64,000 nt of DNA. It comes from Kribbella pittospori. Lineage in GTDB: Bacteria; Actinomycetota; Actinomycetes; Propionibacteriales; Kribbellaceae. The stretch spans positions 1 to 64,000 of the forward strand of contig NZ_SJKB01000017.1 of NCBI RefSeq assembly GCF_004331465.1, in the 5' to 3' direction. Shown here in pieces: positions 17,065 through 25,124 of this stretch. The number at the start of each line of letters is the position of its first letter. Within the stretch, counting starts at the first letter, position 1. Under the pieces are notes generated by a model. That model was not told the origin of the DNA. It ran no database searches and saw nothing but the letters and a program-made list of their open reading frames with translations. The translations under genes were made by a program, and so were the position numbers.

Positions 17065-17983
17065 CAGCCAGACGGACCCGCGGGTCCAGGAAGCCGTAGA
17101 GGAGGTCGACAAGCAGATTGATCACCACAAAGATCGTTGCCACCAGCAAGATCGAGGCCTGGACGACGCCGTAGTCGCGGCGCCCGATCGAGTCGATCAG
17201 CAGCCGGCCGACGCCCGGCCAGGCGAACACGGTCTCGACGATCACGGTCCCGCCGAGCAATGCGCCGAACTGCAGTCCGACCACGGTGACGATCGGGATC
17301 AGCGCGTTCCGCAACGCGTGGACGAGGATCACGATCCCCTCGCCGAGCCCTTTCGCCCGAGCGGTCTGCACATATCCGTCGTGCACCACCTCGAGCAGAC
17401 CGCTGCGCGTCAATCGCACCAGGATCGCCAGGAACGGCAGCGCAAGCGTGATCGTCGGCAGCACCAGATGCGACCACGTCCCCGACCCCGCGCTCGGCAG
17501 CACCTTCAGACCACGCGCGAACACCAGGATCAGCACGATCCCCAACCAGAACGACGGTGTCGACTGCCCCATCAGCGAGAACACCGAGATCGTCCGATCC
17601 ACCCAACTGTGCGCCCGCAACGCCGCGATCACCCCGAGCGGCAACCCGATCAGCAACGACAGCAACAGCGCCGTGGTGGCCAGCTGGATCGTGGCCGGAA
17701 CCCGTTGCAGCACCAGGCTCATCGAGTCCGCGTTCAGCCGGAACGACTGCCCGAAGTCCAGGTGTACGACGTTCGCCAGGTACGTCGCGTACTGCTGGAT
17801 CAGCGAATGATCAAGCCCGAGCTGAGCCCGCAACGCGTCCACCTGCGCCTGATCCGCATCCGGCCCGAGCATGATGTACGCCGGGTCGCCGGGAACCAGC
17901 CGCAGTACGACGAAGATGATCGTCACCGCACCCCACAACACGAACAGCGAGAACACCAACCGCCGGACGACGTACGCCCCCAT
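17057..17983 (-). CDS. Oligopeptide-type ABC transporter permease (OppB/DppB-like)
   Basis: A 308-residue permease: N-terminal MGAYVVRRL with the first TM, RLVPGDPA, then five further TM segments and the EAA-type loop HDGYVQTARAKGLGE. The ATG at 17983 overlaps the IclR stop (ATGA), which argues against the longer in-frame start. This makes the regulator the first gene of the transport operon. Confidence 0.93.
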   Translation of the reverse strand: MGAYVVRRLVFSLFVLWGAVTIIFVVLRLVPGDPAYIMLGPDADQAQVDALRAQLGLDHSLIQQYATYLANVVHLDFGQSFRLNADSMSLVLQRVPATIQLATTALLLSLLIGLPLGVIAALRAHSWVDRTISVFSLMGQSTPSFWLGIVLILVFARGLKVLPSAGSGTWSHLVLPTITLALPFLAILVRLTRSGLLEVVHDGYVQTARAKGLGEGIVILVHALRNALIPIVTVVGLQFGALLGGTVIVETVFAWPGVGRLLIDSIGRRDYGVVQASILLVATIFVVINLLVDLLYGFLDPRVRLAGD

Positions 17984-18636
17984 CAGACGCCGCTCCGCAG
18001 TACCGACACCACGCGCCGTACCTCCTCGATCGAACCCGCCTGGATCAGTTCGGCGCCCAGCGCCCCCGCGCACTGCCCGTCGTTGTCCCGCACCGGTACG
18101 GCGACCATCCGCGGTAGCGAGGCGACCGGCCGGGAGTTGTGCGCGAACCCGGACACCCGGATGCGCTGCAGCGTGACGAGCAGATCCGGCGTACCCGTCA
18201 CCTGGTCGGCAGGTAGAGCGGACAGATACGCGCGGCCGAGCGCACTGCGATGCAGCGACACCGCATGTCCCGGCTCGACCGGAGCGGCACTCGCGCTGCC
18301 CGCCACCGCGGAGACCTGCAACACCCGACCGGCCAGCTTCGGCAGCGGCTTCGCCAGCACGACCAGCCGGCCGAGCCGATCACCGAGATCAGCCAGCGCT
18401 CGCTCCGGCCCGCTCCGCCCGTCGGTCGTACGACGCAGCGCCGCGAGCCCATCGAGAGCGGTGTAGCGGTGGTCGTCGACCCGGCTCGCCAGGCCGTGCT
18501 CGCAGAACGTGACCAGGATCCGGTGCACGGTGCTCTTGTGCAGGCCGACCGTGCCGGCCAGTTCGGTCACGCCGTACGGCCGGTCCTCGCGGTTCAGCTC
18601 CGCCAGCACGGTCAGGGCGCGGCTCAGCGACTGCAT
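17983..18636 (-). CDS. IclR family transcriptional regulator
   Basis: A 217-residue regulator with an IclR-type winged helix at residues 1-60 (SLSRALTVLAEL, GVTELAGTVGLHKSTVHRIL) and a rather short effector domain with RSALGRAYLSALP and VPVRDNDGQCAGAL. It is the first gene of the Opp-type operon, so it probably senses the imported compound and controls its own operon. A convincing promoter precedes it (TTGACA, 17 bp, TACGGT), with a LacI-type operator just after the start site, so control may be double. Confidence 0.92.
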   Translation of the reverse strand: MQSLSRALTVLAELNREDRPYGVTELAGTVGLHKSTVHRILVTFCEHGLASRVDDHRYTALDGLAALRRTTDGRSGPERALADLGDRLGRLVVLAKPLPKLAGRVLQVSAVAGSASAAPVEPGHAVSLHRSALGRAYLSALPADQVTGTPDLLVTLQRIRVSGFAHNSRPVASLPRMVAVPVRDNDGQCAGALGAELIQAGSIEEVRRVVSVLRSGV

Positions 18637-18650
18637 GGTGTCTCGATTCC

Positions 18651-18662
18651 GTGAACGTTAAC
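18651..18662. promoter_or_regulatory. LacI-type operator, site 1
   Basis: GTGAACGTTAAC, near-perfect palindrome with central CG, identical to site 2. It lies just downstream of the predicted iclR start site. A weaker related word, GGTAGCGTTAAT, adjoins it at 18663-18674. The identity with site 2 extends left through TCGATTCC. Confidence 0.65.
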
Positions 18663-18676
18663 GGTAGCGTTAATGC

Positions 18677-18705
18677 ACCGTAGAAGCGTGTTATTTAGGT
18701 GTCAA
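18677..18705 (-). promoter_or_regulatory. Promoter of the iclR-opp operon
   Basis: On the minus strand TTGACA (18705-18700) is followed after 17 bp by TACGGT (18682-18677), giving a start near 18670, about 34 bases before the iclR ATG. Confidence 0.6.
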
Positions 18706-18737
18706 TAGACCACCGTTGCTCAGGACGGAACGGCCCG

Positions 18738-18767
18738 TTGACGGTCGATTCCCGTGAACGTTAACTT
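18738..18767 (+). promoter_or_regulatory. Promoter of the divergent unit at 18808
   Basis: TTGACG (18738-18743) and TTAACT (18761-18766) are 17 bp apart. Operator site 2 covers the spacer and the -10 box, an arrangement that fits repression. Confidence 0.55.
18754..18765. promoter_or_regulatory. LacI-type operator, site 2
   Basis: GTGAACGTTAAC, identical to site 1 and 103 bp away. The LacI gene at 20094 is the obvious candidate binder. Confidence 0.65.
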
Positions 18768-18807
18768 CACTGACCATCCACCTGATCCATCCTTTGGGAG
18801 GCACTGC

Positions 18808-19752
18808 GTGACGACATCCGATGTCCGGAGCGCGCTGCTGGCCGCCGATCCCCGCCTGTCCAAGTTCTCGCCGTTGCCGCGCATCCTGGCCTTCGACGAG
18901 TTCGACAGCGGGACGCACGGCTGGTGCGAGCTGCTCGGCAACTACAACGGCCGCGGCGACCTGAGCACGGTCGACGACCACATGCGGGACTTCCGGCCGC
19001 CGCAGTTGTCGGCCTGCAACTTCTTCGACATCGGCACCCACGGCGCCCTCAGCGGGACCTACGCGCTCAAGCTCGCCACCCGGCCGCACAAGGGCCACAC
19101 CGCGGTCGCGATCCGCCGGCTCACCATGAGCGGCCGCGGACTCGTGCAACTCGAGACGTACTTCGCCTTCAAGTCCGAGGCGACCCTCGGCGGAGGCTCG
19201 GAGCTGGACACTTTCGGCGACGTGCAGTGGGACGGAAACACCCACCCGTCCGAGGCACAGTTCGGTGCGTTCACCGTCGCGACGGATCTGTGCGGCGACG
19301 GCGGGCTGCGCTACCACACGGTCGCGCGGTACCAGAACACCGATATGGACAACCACTTCACCCGGCGCTGGATGGCTCCGACCGTCCCGGAGCCGACGCC
19401 GCGCGAGCACTTCGAGGGCAAGGTGAAGCTGGAGTACGCCGCCGACTTCACCGCGCCCAACCCGGAGGACTGGCAGCAGTTCGGCGAACCGCAGGAGCTC
19501 TGCTACAACGAGGTTCCGACCAAGGTGAACTGGCACTACCTGCGCTGGCTGATCGACACCGACAAGCGCCGGAACGTCGAGCTCCAGGTCAACGACCGGG
19601 TGATGGACATGAGCGACGTACCGGTCCCGCCGTACGAGGAACGCTACGAGACGCTGGAGAATCTGCTGAACTTCTACTTCTCGGTCCGCACCCACAGCAG
19701 CGTCAGGAACTTCCTGTTCCTCGACTCCGTCCTCATCTCGGTTGATTGGTAG
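18808..19752 (+). CDS. Conserved-looking protein of unknown function
   Basis: A 314-residue protein that I cannot assign with confidence. It has no signal peptide and no membrane segment. The composition is rich in aromatic residues and beta-prone strands (ILAFDEFDSGTHGW, LQVNDRVMDMS, LLNFYFSVRT), which fits a beta-sandwich, perhaps a carbohydrate-binding or lyase-like fold; this is inference. The GTG at 18808 is chosen over an in-frame codon at 18754 because GGGAGGC lies just before it and the 18754 codon is part of an operator. It heads a unit with a small protein and a LacI regulator, opposite the opp operon. Confidence 0.75.
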   Translation: MTTSDVRSALLAADPRLSKFSPLPRILAFDEFDSGTHGWCELLGNYNGRGDLSTVDDHMRDFRPPQLSACNFFDIGTHGALSGTYALKLATRPHKGHTAVAIRRLTMSGRGLVQLETYFAFKSEATLGGGSELDTFGDVQWDGNTHPSEAQFGAFTVATDLCGDGGLRYHTVARYQNTDMDNHFTRRWMAPTVPEPTPREHFEGKVKLEYAADFTAPNPEDWQQFGEPQELCYNEVPTKVNWHYLRWLIDTDKRRNVELQVNDRVMDMSDVPVPPYEERYETLENLLNFYFSVRTHSSVRNFLFLDSVLISVDW

Positions 19753-19756
19753 GCCC

Positions 19757-20074
19757 ATGCGACAGTCCATGACGGCGGTGCTGGAACGCGACACCACGTT
19801 CGACACCCGCTTCGCCACCGAGCCGTACGAGGTCGCCTGGGCCGGTGAGGCGCGCTGGTTCGTCCACCACGTCGGCGGCGACGGCACGGCGACGTACCTC
19901 ACGCAGGTCTCGCCCGACGGCATCACCTGGTGCGATCTCGACGCCACCGAGCACCGGGTCGGGCCGGGGCAGCTGATCAGCTGGCCGGTCAGCGGGTTCG
20001 GCCACTGGCTACGGCTGCGCGCCAAGGTCGACGGCTCGGTCCAGGTGCGGATCCACCTGGCTGTGAAGGCTTAA
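19757..20074 (+). CDS. Small protein of unknown function
   Basis: A 105-residue protein starting 4 bases after the previous stop. It has no signal peptide or TM segment and shows many short beta-prone stretches (YEVAWAGEARWFVHH, HWLRLRAKVDGSVQVRIHL). A later in-frame ATG at 19769 is also possible. Its place between the 314-residue unknown protein and the LacI regulator suggests a common task. No family recognised. Confidence 0.65.
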   Translation: MRQSMTAVLERDTTFDTRFATEPYEVAWAGEARWFVHHVGGDGTATYLTQVSPDGITWCDLDATEHRVGPGQLISWPVSGFGHWLRLRAKVDGSVQVRIHLAVKA

Positions 20075-20093
20075 GCTGCCCGAGGGGGTGAAG

Positions 20094-21146
20094 ATGACGG
20101 AGGCACGGCGCCCGACGTTGCGGGACATCGCGGCAGCTCTCGGGCTGTCGGTGAACACCGTCTCGCGTGCGCTCGGCGACAAGGACAGCGTCAGTCCGAA
20201 GACACGCGCGGCCGTGCAGGCCGAGGCGGCCCGGATCGGCTACGTGCCGAACACGCTGGCGCGGTCGCTCGTGCTCGGCTCGGCGATGACGCTGGGCCTC
20301 GTCATCACCAACCCGTCCAACCCCTTCTACGCCCAGTTGATCAGCAGCATCGAGCTCCGGGTTCGCGCCCAGGGGTACTCGTTGCTGCTGCTGGTCACCG
20401 ACGAGAGCGCGGAGAATGAGCAGCGTGCCACCGAGGCGTTGCTGCGGTCCGCTGTCGACGGCGCCGTGGTCGTGCCGGTCCAGGCTGAGTGGGACCACTG
20501 GCGCCGCGTCCGCGACGCCGGCATCCCGTTGGTGTTCGTCAACCGTGATGTGCCCGAGCTCGATTGCGACATGGTCGGGGTCGACAACGAACGCGGCACC
20601 TACGAAGCAACCAGCCACCTGATCGCCGGCGGCGCGCGCCGCTTGCTGGTGCTGGAGGAGGACCTGCCGATCACGACGACCGCCGATCGTGTCGCCGGCT
20701 TCCGCCGAGCGATGTCGGACGCCGGTCTGAAGGTCAAGGACGACACGATCCGCGCCGTGCCGACCAAGCGGTACGACTCTCTGGCCTTGCCGTGGCAGCC
20801 GGAGGAGGCGTACCGGTTCGCGCAGACACTGCTGAGCGACCGTCATCCGGATGCGATCGTGACCGGGAACGACTACTTCGCCCTGGGGTTGCTGCGCGTG
20901 CTCGCCGAGCGCGGCCTGGCCGTCCCCGACGACGTCGCGATCACGGGGTACGGCGACCACCCCTACGCGGCGTACCTGCAGACGCCCCTCACCACGGTCC
21001 GCCTCCCCGCCGCGGAAGTCGGTACGACGGCTGTCGACCTGCTGCTCCAGCGTCTGCGAAACCCTGGCACCGAACGCCCGAGGAAGACACTGATCCGTCC
21101 CGAGCTCGTCGTTCGCGCTTCTACTGCGAGTCCAGCCAGGCTCTGA
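20094..21146 (+). CDS. LacI family transcriptional regulator
   Basis: A 350-residue LacI/GalR repressor. HTH and hinge: TLRDIAAALGLSVNTVSRAL and IGYVPNTLARSL; the effector domain includes TNPSNPFYAQLI, VFVNRDVP and ITGYGDHPYAAYL. The ATG at 20094 is chosen because CGAGGGGG lies 6 bases upstream; an in-frame GTG at 20088 overlaps that site. It closes the unit at 18808 and likely binds the two GTGAACGTTAAC sites that control this unit and the opp operon. Its 3' end overlaps the convergent CoA-transferase gene by 26 bp. Confidence 0.92.
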   Translation: MTEARRPTLRDIAAALGLSVNTVSRALGDKDSVSPKTRAAVQAEAARIGYVPNTLARSLVLGSAMTLGLVITNPSNPFYAQLISSIELRVRAQGYSLLLLVTDESAENEQRATEALLRSAVDGAVVVPVQAEWDHWRRVRDAGIPLVFVNRDVPELDCDMVGVDNERGTYEATSHLIAGGARRLLVLEEDLPITTTADRVAGFRRAMSDAGLKVKDDTIRAVPTKRYDSLALPWQPEEAYRFAQTLLSDRHPDAIVTGNDYFALGLLRVLAERGLAVPDDVAITGYGDHPYAAYLQTPLTTVRLPAAEVGTTAVDLLLQRLRNPGTERPRKTLIRPELVVRASTASPARL

Positions 21147-22269
21147 CCGACTCGTTGTGCTCGCCCAGCTGTGGCGGCGGCAGGTTGCTCTCGCGCGCCC
21201 CGGCGTACGGCTGATCGTCGAAACGCAGCGGCGGCCCGGGGAGCTGGATCCGGCCGAGCGTCGGGTGGTCGACGTCGACCAACAGTCCCTGTGACAGCGT
21301 CTGCTCCCACTCGTACACCTGCTGGAAGTCACGCACCTTACCAGCCGGAATCCCCTTCTCCGCAAGGCGTTCCAGCCAAACATCCGCCGACTCGTGCGCG
21401 AACGCCGCCTCGATCGCCGCGGTCAGTTCGTTGCGATGGGCAACCCGTTCCGCGTTGACCGCGAACCGCTCGTCGTCCGGATCCAGCCCGACGATCGGAG
21501 CGAAGGTCCGCCACTGCCCCTGGCTGCCGACCGCGACCTGGACGATGTCGTCCGCCGTCGAGTACATCCCGTACGGCGCGATCTGCGCGTGATGGTTGCC
21601 GACTCGCTCGGGCAACTCACCCGCGACCGTCCACTTCGTCCCGTGGAACGCGTGCACGCCGATCACCGACGCCAGCAGGCTCGTCCGCACCACACGTCCC
21701 TTGCCCGTGATCGATCGCTCATGCAGAGCCGCGAGCGCACCATAGGCGCCGTACATCCCGGCCAGCAGGTCCGCGATCGGTACGCCGACCTTCGTCGGCT
21801 CGACCGCACCGGTGACGCTCATCAGACCGCCCTCGCCCTGCGCGATCTGGTCGTACCCGGCCCGCCCGCCGTCCGGCCCGTCATGCCCGAACCCAGTGAT
21901 CGACAGGATCACCAGCCCCGGGTTGAGCTCGTGCAGCCGCTCGACGGAGAACCCGAGCCGGTCCAGCACCCCCGGCCGGAAGTTCTCGATCAGTACGTCG
22001 GCCCGCCCGACCAACTTGGTCAGGAAGTCACGACCGTCGTCGGACTTGAGGTCCGCCGTCACCGACTCCTTGTTCCGGTTCGCGGACAGGAAGTACGTCG
22101 ATTCGCCCTCGACGAACGGCGGTCCCCAGCCCCGGCTGTCGTCCCCGTCGCTCGGCGTCTCCACCTTGATCACGCGGGCGCCGAGATCTCCCAGCATCAT
22201 CGCCGCATGCGGCCCGGCCAGCGCCCTGGTGAGATCGACGACAACGACATCGGAGAGAAGGTTCTGCAC
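21121..22269 (-). CDS. CaiB/BaiF family CoA-transferase
   Basis: A 382-residue family III CoA-transferase, which moves CoA between carboxylic acids. Features: VVVVDLTRALAGP, MLGDLGARVIKVE, ENFRPGVLDRLG, ITGFGHDGPD, and GVPIADLLAG containing the expected catalytic Asp. The acid substrate is unknown. The GTG at 22269 lies 7 bases after TAGTCT, fitting a leaderless transcript. It seems to be transcribed alone and overlaps the LacI gene tail-to-tail. Confidence 0.93.
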   Translation of the reverse strand: MQNLLSDVVVVDLTRALAGPHAAMMLGDLGARVIKVETPSDGDDSRGWGPPFVEGESTYFLSANRNKESVTADLKSDDGRDFLTKLVGRADVLIENFRPGVLDRLGFSVERLHELNPGLVILSITGFGHDGPDGGRAGYDQIAQGEGGLMSVTGAVEPTKVGVPIADLLAGMYGAYGALAALHERSITGKGRVVRTSLLASVIGVHAFHGTKWTVAGELPERVGNHHAQIAPYGMYSTADDIVQVAVGSQGQWRTFAPIVGLDPDDERFAVNAERVAHRNELTAAIEAAFAHESADVWLERLAEKGIPAGKVRDFQQVYEWEQTLSQGLLVDVDHPTLGRIQLPGPPLRFDDQPYAGARESNLPPPQLGEHNESVRAWLDSQ

Positions 22270-22276
22270 GACGACG

Positions 22277-22282
22277 AGACTA
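22277..22282 (-). promoter_or_regulatory. Candidate -10 box of a leaderless CoA-transferase transcript
   Basis: Minus-strand TAGTCT followed by 7 bases and then the GTG start at 22269. No clear -35 element. Confidence 0.4.
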
Positions 22283-22299
22283 GTGCCCTGCGTCGGGGA

Positions 22300-23226
22300 C
22301 TAGGCGGTGACCTTGCGGGCGAGCGAAGCCAGGCGGTGGGTGACGTCGCGGGGGCGTTCCTGCATGAGCATGTGACCGGCGCCCGGATACATCCACAGCC
22401 GGGCGGTGGGAAGCTCGGCGGCCATCCGGTTGGCGTGCCGGGGCGGCAGCAGGCGGTCACGGGTGCCGTGCATGATCTCGACCGGCAGTTGCTCGAGCAC
22501 CTTCAGAGCGTGATCGCGCTCGTGCTTGAGGATCGCCTCGAAGAATCCGCCGTACGACGGAGCCGGCAGGCTCGCGAGATCCGCGAGGAACAGGTCCACC
22601 TCGGCCGGGTCGGTCTTCTTCCCGAACACCAGTTGCCGCAGGGCGGGCCGGCGTACTCGGACCGACACGTCCAGCGGCCGCGGTCCCCGGAGCGCACGTC
22701 GTTCGAGCCGAGTGCTGAGCAGGTTCATCGCGCGCGGCGCGAAGACGGCCGCTGTCGAGTCGAACCGCTTGGGGAGGCCGAAAGCGCCCTCCGCGATGTG
22801 ACCGGACGACGTACTGACCAGCGCCGCCGCCGCGATCCGCGAGCCGAACAGCTCGGGCCGCTGATCCGCGAGCGCCATCAGCGTCATCCCGCCCATCGAG
22901 TGACCGGCGTACACGACCGGACCGTCGCCAACGACCGTGTCCAGCACGGTCTCGAGGTCGTCGGCCAACTGCTCGATCCGCATCGACCCGGCCGGAGCGG
23001 CGTCGGACCGGCCGTGACCACGGTGGTCGTAGGTGACCACACGGACGCCGTTCTGCCCCAGGATCCGCGGCAGGTCCTCAACCTGGTTGTGCCACGACCG
23101 CGTCGAGCAGGTCCAGCCGTGCACCAGCAGGACAGTCACCGGCGCATCCGGTGATCCGGTCGTCTCGACGTTCAGCCGTATGCCGTCGGTCGTGGTCACA
23201 CCGGACCGTTCCGCCTGGATCGTCAC
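22300..23226 (-). CDS. Alpha/beta hydrolase
   Basis: A 308-residue alpha/beta hydrolase. Oxyanion motif LLVHGWTCSTRSW, strand YDHRGHGRSD, nucleophile elbow GHSMGGMT, acid in GTRDRLLPP and catalytic His in GAGHMLMQE. The substrate is not evident. The GTG at 23226 overlaps the stop of the membrane protein gene (GTGA), so both belong to one transcript starting near 25043. Confidence 0.9.
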   Translation of the reverse strand: MTIQAERSGVTTTDGIRLNVETTGSPDAPVTVLLVHGWTCSTRSWHNQVEDLPRILGQNGVRVVTYDHRGHGRSDAAPAGSMRIEQLADDLETVLDTVVGDGPVVYAGHSMGGMTLMALADQRPELFGSRIAAAALVSTSSGHIAEGAFGLPKRFDSTAAVFAPRAMNLLSTRLERRALRGPRPLDVSVRVRRPALRQLVFGKKTDPAEVDLFLADLASLPAPSYGGFFEAILKHERDHALKVLEQLPVEIMHGTRDRLLPPRHANRMAAELPTARLWMYPGAGHMLMQERPRDVTHRLASLARKVTA

Positions 23227-25043
23227 GCACTCTCCCGTTCCCATTCGCCGGCGGCCAGGTGGGCGGCGCGCAGGCGCCCACCGCGGGCGCCGCGCCCGAC
23301 CAGCCAGGCGATGCCGGCGATCTCGAGCAGACCGACCACGCCGAGCAGGGCGTAGCCGCCGTTCCACATCCATCGTGGCACGTCGGTCCGCTCCTCCCGC
23401 CGCAGCACCTGCTGCTCGTTGACGAACTCGACCGTCTGCCCGTTGGACACCTGCACGGCCGGCTTGTCGATCGCCAGGTCCTCCGGCGCGTACACCCACA
23501 TCGCCACCAGGTCGCGCTGCCCCCGGTGCAACCGGATCATCGACTTCCACCTGCCGAACATCGGCAGCGCGTCCGCCGACCGATAGGTGCCATCGGCCAC
23601 CTTCACCATCGGGTGCGTCACCAGCCCGCCGCCCTGCCAGGCCATCGCCTCGAACCACCGCGCACCGTCGGCCGCATCACCCGGCTCCAGCTTGACCGTG
23701 ACGTACGCCGTCGGCTCGGCCCCCGTGGCCACCCGCTCCAACGACACCGTCCCGGTCACGCCCGGCTCGGCGGACCGCGGTACGCAGAAGAACACAGTCG
23801 CTGTGACTGCGACCAATCCGACCGCGCCCAGTTGATGGGTACGGCGTACCGCCTCCGACCGCGCGTTCCGGATGCCGATCGCACGCTGCTCTCCCGCGAC
23901 CTCGGCGTACCGGGTCGCCAGCCAGGCGCCGACGAGCCCGGCTCCGATTCCGGTCACAACGCCGTACCCGAGGGCCGACGGGAGCATCGACGACGGCCAT
24001 GCGATCGGCATCCAGATGTGGCTCCAGGTGTACTCCGCGACCACGCCGACGGTCCCGATCAGTGCACCGGCGACGGCACCGAGGCGGAAGCGATTCTTGT
24101 TGCCGAGGGCAAACGCCACCAGCTCGACCAGGACCGCCTCGACGATGAGCAGCGGGAAGTGACCGAGGATCTCGCCGAGCGGTTGGTCGACCGCCCAGGC
24201 GATGCCGCCGCGGATCACGAGGTACACGGCCAGCGCGGCGAACGCCGTACCCGGACCACGTCGCGCCCGCAGCACCGTCAACGCCAGCGCGGCACCGAAG
24301 ACGATCAGGATCGGCTGCAGGATCAAGGGAAACTGCGGAACGCCGTAGTTGAACTCGGTGCTGAACAGGTCCCACGCGATCAACAGAGCGCCGACCGACA
24401 CGATCTCCTGGAACAGGCGGCGCTTGTTGATGCCAAGCAACTGCTCGACCTCGGCGAGCGCCAGCAGCCGCGCGAAGATCGAGAAGACCACGCCGCCGAT
24501 CATCAGCAGGTGGGTCGGACCCCAGAGCGTGACGTCCTCGCCGAAAAGGCGGTGCCACAGGTCGTCCAGCGGGAAGCCGACCAGCGCGAACGTCCCACAC
24601 ACGGTGACTAGCGCGGCGCTGCACGGGATCCGCCAGCCCTTGGTGAGCTTGATCGTGCGGGCCGGCAGCGGCTTGCGGGCCAGGGCGATCGGCAGGACGC
24701 CGGAGATGATCACGCCGAGGATGCCGAAGAAGATCGGGTAGTGCGCCGGCGTACCGAACGGGCCGGTGTCGCGGCCGCGGTCGATGTGCACCGCGATGTC
24801 CCACCAGACCCCGAAGGCGCAGGCAAGCAGCGAGACCGCGTGCAGGTACGGCGTCAGCGCGGCCCATCGGGGGACTCCGTCCAGTCTCCCGATGGTGTCC
24901 GCAAGCCGTCCTACCAGCGTGACGCGTCCGGTCCGTTCCCGCCACAGGAGGACGGCGAGTGCGACGTACATCAGTCCGACCAGGCCGGTGACGATCGCGA
25001 TCTGGTCGAACGTCGCGGTTCCGGTGGCCAGCGGGATCGCCAT
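23223..25043 (-). CDS. Polytopic membrane protein with repeated His/Asp motifs
   Basis: A 606-residue protein with about ten membrane segments, then an extracytoplasmic beta-rich domain and a final TM. Two related motifs stand out: D-x3-H...GRDTG...TPAH after the second segment, and DDLWHRLFGEDVTLWGPTH after the fourth. Such paired His/Asp patterns can bind metal inside a membrane enzyme or transporter; this is inference. No family is recognised with confidence. The ATG at 25043 is chosen over an upstream in-frame ATG because GAAGGAG lies 8 bases before it. The promoter region is shared with the divergent MerR gene. Confidence 0.8.
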   Translation of the reverse strand: MAIPLATGTATFDQIAIVTGLVGLMYVALAVLLWRERTGRVTLVGRLADTIGRLDGVPRWAALTPYLHAVSLLACAFGVWWDIAVHIDRGRDTGPFGTPAHYPIFFGILGVIISGVLPIALARKPLPARTIKLTKGWRIPCSAALVTVCGTFALVGFPLDDLWHRLFGEDVTLWGPTHLLMIGGVVFSIFARLLALAEVEQLLGINKRRLFQEIVSVGALLIAWDLFSTEFNYGVPQFPLILQPILIVFGAALALTVLRARRGPGTAFAALAVYLVIRGGIAWAVDQPLGEILGHFPLLIVEAVLVELVAFALGNKNRFRLGAVAGALIGTVGVVAEYTWSHIWMPIAWPSSMLPSALGYGVVTGIGAGLVGAWLATRYAEVAGEQRAIGIRNARSEAVRRTHQLGAVGLVAVTATVFFCVPRSAEPGVTGTVSLERVATGAEPTAYVTVKLEPGDAADGARWFEAMAWQGGGLVTHPMVKVADGTYRSADALPMFGRWKSMIRLHRGQRDLVAMWVYAPEDLAIDKPAVQVSNGQTVEFVNEQQVLRREERTDVPRWMWNGGYALLGVVGLLEIAGIAWLVGRGARGGRLRAAHLAAGEWERESA

Positions 25044-25079
25044 TCGACGGACTCCTTCATCACTCATGCGCCATGGCTG

Positions 25080-25100
25080 ATGTAACATCCTCTATGTAAC
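25080..25100. promoter_or_regulatory. Direct-repeat regulatory site, copy 1
   Basis: ATGTAAC, 7 bases, ATGTAAC: a direct repeat with a 14-base period between the membrane protein gene (start 37 bases away) and the MerR gene. A matching site is at 30284-30304. Confidence 0.55.
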
Positions 25101-25124
25101 GTCGGATCTGGAAGACTGTCAACC

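Noticed and set aside
18754..18807. Earlier start for the 314-residue protein
   Set aside because: The GTG at 18754 is part of an operator/-10 region and has no ribosome site, whereas GTG 18808 has GGGAGG in place.
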